A stretch of 64,000 nt of DNA, from NCBI RefSeq assembly GCF_900996245.1, contig NZ_CAAJGK010000107.1:62001-126000 (forward strand), given 5' to 3'. The stretch comes from Paraburkholderia sp. BCC1886 (GTDB lineage Bacteria > Pseudomonadota > Gammaproteobacteria > Burkholderiales > Burkholderiaceae). How positions within the stretch are numbered: the first letter of the stretch is position 1; each line of letters opens with the position of its first letter. Below, piece after piece: positions 61,938 through 64,000 of the stretch. The notes under the pieces are model-generated. The model saw nothing but the letters and a program-made list of their open reading frames with translations. It ran no database searches and was not told the DNA's origin. Position numbers and translations under genes: made by a program.

Positions 61938-62096
61938 GTTCTGCTTTTCATCGAGGTCGTGGTTCCGGCCACGGCCCCGGCTCTCGCCCGGTGTTGCTCC
62001 CGGGCGGCGTGCCGGGCCGGGAACCGACAGTCGATTTCGTCATCATCATCGCAGCGCGCGCACGGCCGGCGCGCTCAATCAAAGGTTGTATCAGTC

Positions 62097-62843
62097 ATGT
62101 CACGTCTTAAGGTTTTATACGGTTTCCATGCAGTGACCGCCCGTATCCGTCACGATGCGTCGACGGTCGAAGAGGTCTATTACGACGCCACGCGTAAAGA
62201 TCGCCGCATGACCGAGTTTCTGCACGCGGCAAAAGAAGCCGGCGTGCGTCTGATCGCCGCCGACGAAACGCGTCTGTGGGGGCTCGCGCATACCGAGCGT
62301 CATCAGGGCGTGGTGGCACGCGCCGGCGACATGCCGCTCGCGCAGAACCTCGCGGAACTGCTCGACGGAATCAACGGCTCTCCGCTCATTCTGGTGCTGG
62401 ACGGCGTGACCGATCCGCACAATCTCGGCGCCTGCCTGCGGGTGGCCGACGCCGCCGGCGCGCACGCGGTGATCGTGCCGCGCGACCGCGCCGTCGGTTT
62501 GAACGCGACCGCTGCGAAAGTCGCGAGCGGGGCAGCCGACACCGTGCCGTACATCACCGTGACGAATCTGGCCCGCGCGCTGCGCGAGTTGAAGGACGCC
62601 GGGGTGTGGGTAGTGGGAACGGCCGGCGAGGCCACCAAGAGCCTCTACGAGACCGAGCTGGACGGTCCCGTGGCTCTGGTGATGGGCGCTGAAGGCGAGG
62701 GCATGCGCCGCCTCACGCGCGACACCTGCGACGTCGTCATGCAGATTCCGATGGCGGGCACGGTCGAAAGCCTGAATGTCTCGGTGGCCTCGGGCGTGTG
62801 TCTGTTCGAAGCGGTGCGTCAGCGCTCGGTGAAGAAGAAGTAA
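62097..62843 (+). CDS. rlmB: 23S rRNA (guanosine-2'-O-)-methyltransferase RlmB
   Basis: RlmB is a SPOUT-class enzyme that methylates G2251 of 23S rRNA. The start at 62097 gives 248 residues, the family length, beginning MSRLKVLYGFHAVTARIRHD. A longer in-frame start lies inside the intergenic hairpin. An L30e-like substrate-binding domain precedes the knotted SPOUT domain, which has VLDGVTDPHNLGACLRVADA, VMGAEGEGMRRLTRDTCD and PMAGTVESLNVSVASGVCLF. It is transcribed with rnr. Confidence 0.96.
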   Translation: MSRLKVLYGFHAVTARIRHDASTVEEVYYDATRKDRRMTEFLHAAKEAGVRLIAADETRLWGLAHTERHQGVVARAGDMPLAQNLAELLDGINGSPLILVLDGVTDPHNLGACLRVADAAGAHAVIVPRDRAVGLNATAAKVASGAADTVPYITVTNLARALRELKDAGVWVVGTAGEATKSLYETELDGPVALVMGAEGEGMRRLTRDTCDVVMQIPMAGTVESLNVSVASGVCLFEAVRQRSVKKK

Positions 62844-62909
62844 CCGGAAGAAGTAATCGCGCCCGCTACTCCGGTAAACTAGCCGTTTTTTACTGCTCGC
62901 CCGCATCCC

Positions 62910-63605
62910 ATGACTCAAGACGAACTCAAGCAACTGGTCGGCCAGGCGGCCGCCGATTACGTCCTCGCCAACGTGCCGGAAGGCTCGATCGTCGGCGTCG
63001 GCACCGGCTCGACGGCCAACTGTTTCGTCGACGCGCTCGCGGCGAACAAGGCCCGTTATCGCGGCGCGGTGTCGAGTTCGCTCGCCACCACCGCACGTCT
63101 GCAATCGCACGGCTTCAAGATTCTCGACCTGAACGAAATCGATTCGCTGAAGGTGTACGTGGACGGCGCCGACGAGATCGACCATGGCGGCGCGATGATC
63201 AAGGGCGGCGGCGGCGCGCTGACGCGCGAGAAAATCGTTGCGTCGGTGTCGGAAGTGTTCGTCTGTATCGCCGACTCGAGCAAGCTCGTCGACACGCTCG
63301 GTCAGTTTCCGCTGCCCATCGAAGTCGTCCCGATGGCGCGTACCGCGATCGGTCGCCGCGTCACGGCGCTCGGCGGCGTGCCGGTCGTGCGGGTCACCAA
63401 AGAGGGCGTGCCGTTCATCACCGACAACGGCAACGAGATCATCGACGTGAAAGGGCTCAGCATCAGCGACCCGCGCACGCTCGAGACGCATATCAACGCA
63501 TGGCCGGGTGTGGTGACCGTCGGACTGTTTGCGGGCCGTAGCGCGAATCTCTGCCTGCTCGGCACCGACACCGGCGTGCGTACCATCGAGTACGCCAGGA
63601 ACTGA
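62910..63605 (+). CDS. rpiA: Ribose-5-phosphate isomerase A
   Basis: RpiA interconverts ribose-5-phosphate and ribulose-5-phosphate in the pentose phosphate pathway. The 231 residues have the expected motifs: GVGTGSTANCFVDAL near the N-terminus, SSLATTARLQSHGF, the active-site DGADEIDHGGAMIKGGGGAL, and KIVASVSEVFVCIADSSKLV. The ribosome site upstream of the ATG is weak. It ends before a bidirectional terminator shared with the converging glycosyltransferase gene. Confidence 0.97.
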   Translation: MTQDELKQLVGQAAADYVLANVPEGSIVGVGTGSTANCFVDALAANKARYRGAVSSSLATTARLQSHGFKILDLNEIDSLKVYVDGADEIDHGGAMIKGGGGALTREKIVASVSEVFVCIADSSKLVDTLGQFPLPIEVVPMARTAIGRRVTALGGVPVVRVTKEGVPFITDNGNEIIDVKGLSISDPRTLETHINAWPGVVTVGLFAGRSANLCLLGTDTGVRTIEYARN

Positions 63606-63627
63606 TCGCGTCGTTTCGCTGTGTTTG

Positions 63628-63666
63628 AAACGGGCCTGCTTTTCAATCGAAGCAGGCCCGTTTTTC
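63628..63666. terminator. Bidirectional terminator after rpiA
   Basis: 14-bp stem (63628-63641 with 63650-63663), 8-nt loop, T5 on the plus strand; A-run on the left arm serves the converging gene. Confidence 0.92.
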
Positions 63667-63702
63667 ATTCCGGCGTTTGAAAGACTAACGCGACGAACAA
63701 GG

Positions 63703-63999
63703 CTAACGCGCGGCTTCCTTGATCGCCTGCGTCATCCGCTGCAGATACGTCTCGACGGAGAATTCCGAGCGCGCGTCCATGACGGCTTGATCCGCGAGTC
63801 GCTGCGCGAGCGCGGGGTCGGCGCGCAACGTGCCGATGGCCTCGGCCAGCGCCGCACTGTCCCCGGGCTTCACGAGCCAGCCGTTGCGCGCGTGCCGCAC
63901 GATCTCGGTCACGCCGCCTGCCGCCGCCGCAATCACCGGACGAGCCGCCGCCATGCCTTCGACGATTACGCGGCCGAACGGCTCGGGTTCGGTCGACGT
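63703..63999 (-). CDS. Glycosyltransferase family 4, C-terminal fragment (continues past window)
   Basis: The frame is open to the window edge and covers the last 98 residues plus stop. The C-terminal Rossmann domain of GT-B glycosyltransferases is recognisable from EPFGRVIVEGMAAARPVIA (the E-x7-E motif with both glutamates), then GGVTEIVRHARNGWLVKPGD and a helical end. The start and acceptor domain lie beyond position 64000, so neither full length nor sugar specificity can be given. It converges on rpiA. Confidence 0.9.
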   Translation of the reverse strand, partial: TSTEPEPFGRVIVEGMAAARPVIAAAAGGVTEIVRHARNGWLVKPGDSAALAEAIGTLRADPALAQRLADQAVMDARSEFSVETYLQRMTQAIKEAAR

Positions 64000-64000
64000 G

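Overview
The window is about 64 kb of GC-rich, gene-dense chromosome from a Burkholderia-type betaproteobacterium, most likely Burkholderia sensu lato or Paraburkholderia. The protein sequences and several family combinations support this: infB-rbfA-truB, a MarR/NodT/EmrAB efflux operon beside typA, odhA-odhB-lpd followed by zapE, a long-tailed second Hfq, DUF2968, DUF3613 and DUF1571 proteins, and a Flp/Tad pilus locus. The species cannot be named from the sequence alone.

Positions 1-20 kb hold mainly core genes. The window opens inside infB (its 5' end is outside), followed by rbfA and truB. A minus-strand drug-efflux operon comes next (marR, an outer-membrane lipoprotein, emrA, emrB), and then typA. 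Between typA and the 2-oxoglutarate dehydrogenase genes (sucA, sucB, lpdA) sits a minus-strand accessory gene. It has an apparent Cys/His/Asp triad of the YopT/AvrPphB (C58) cysteine-protease type. zapE closes this part.

Positions 19.7-39.5 kb are the accessory and surface region. A stand-alone transposase-type DNA-binding domain gene is followed by a DUF2147 protein, a two-partner-secretion outer-membrane transporter with no adjacent TpsA exoprotein, and a highly repetitive Gly/Ser/Thr lipoprotein. A 0.67-kb regulatory gap then leads into a complete Tad pilus operon: flp (57 codons), tadV, tadE, cpaB, cpaC, cpaE/tadZ, cpaF/tadA, tadB, tadC, tadD, a DUF3613 gene, tadG, and a sigma-54 activator with a degenerate receiver-like domain. 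Genes overlap or lie a few bases apart, as expected for one assembly machine: pilin, peptidase, pseudopilins, secretin, ATPase and inner-membrane platform.

Positions 39.5-51.3 kb contain small conserved proteins, an Hfq-like RNA chaperone with an Asn/Gly tail, and a DUF1571 protein. A minus-strand fatty-acid-degradation cluster follows: a TetR regulator, membrane-type FadE, a long two-domain FabG, a MaoC hydratase, a thiolase and FadD. Together these could carry out a full beta-oxidation cycle without a FadB-type multifunctional enzyme.

Positions 51.5-58.6 kb hold transport and regulation genes (an MFS carboxylate-type carrier, a MAPEG protein, a divergent ClC, an AraC regulator, a hydroxyisobutyrate-dehydrogenase-like enzyme) and gene debris. 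The debris includes a scar where the 5' halves of a divergent lysR/MFS pair have been lost. Two tandem tRNA-Leu(CAG) genes, each with its own promoter and terminator, precede the core genes rnr, rlmB and rpiA. A glycosyltransferase gene runs off the right edge.
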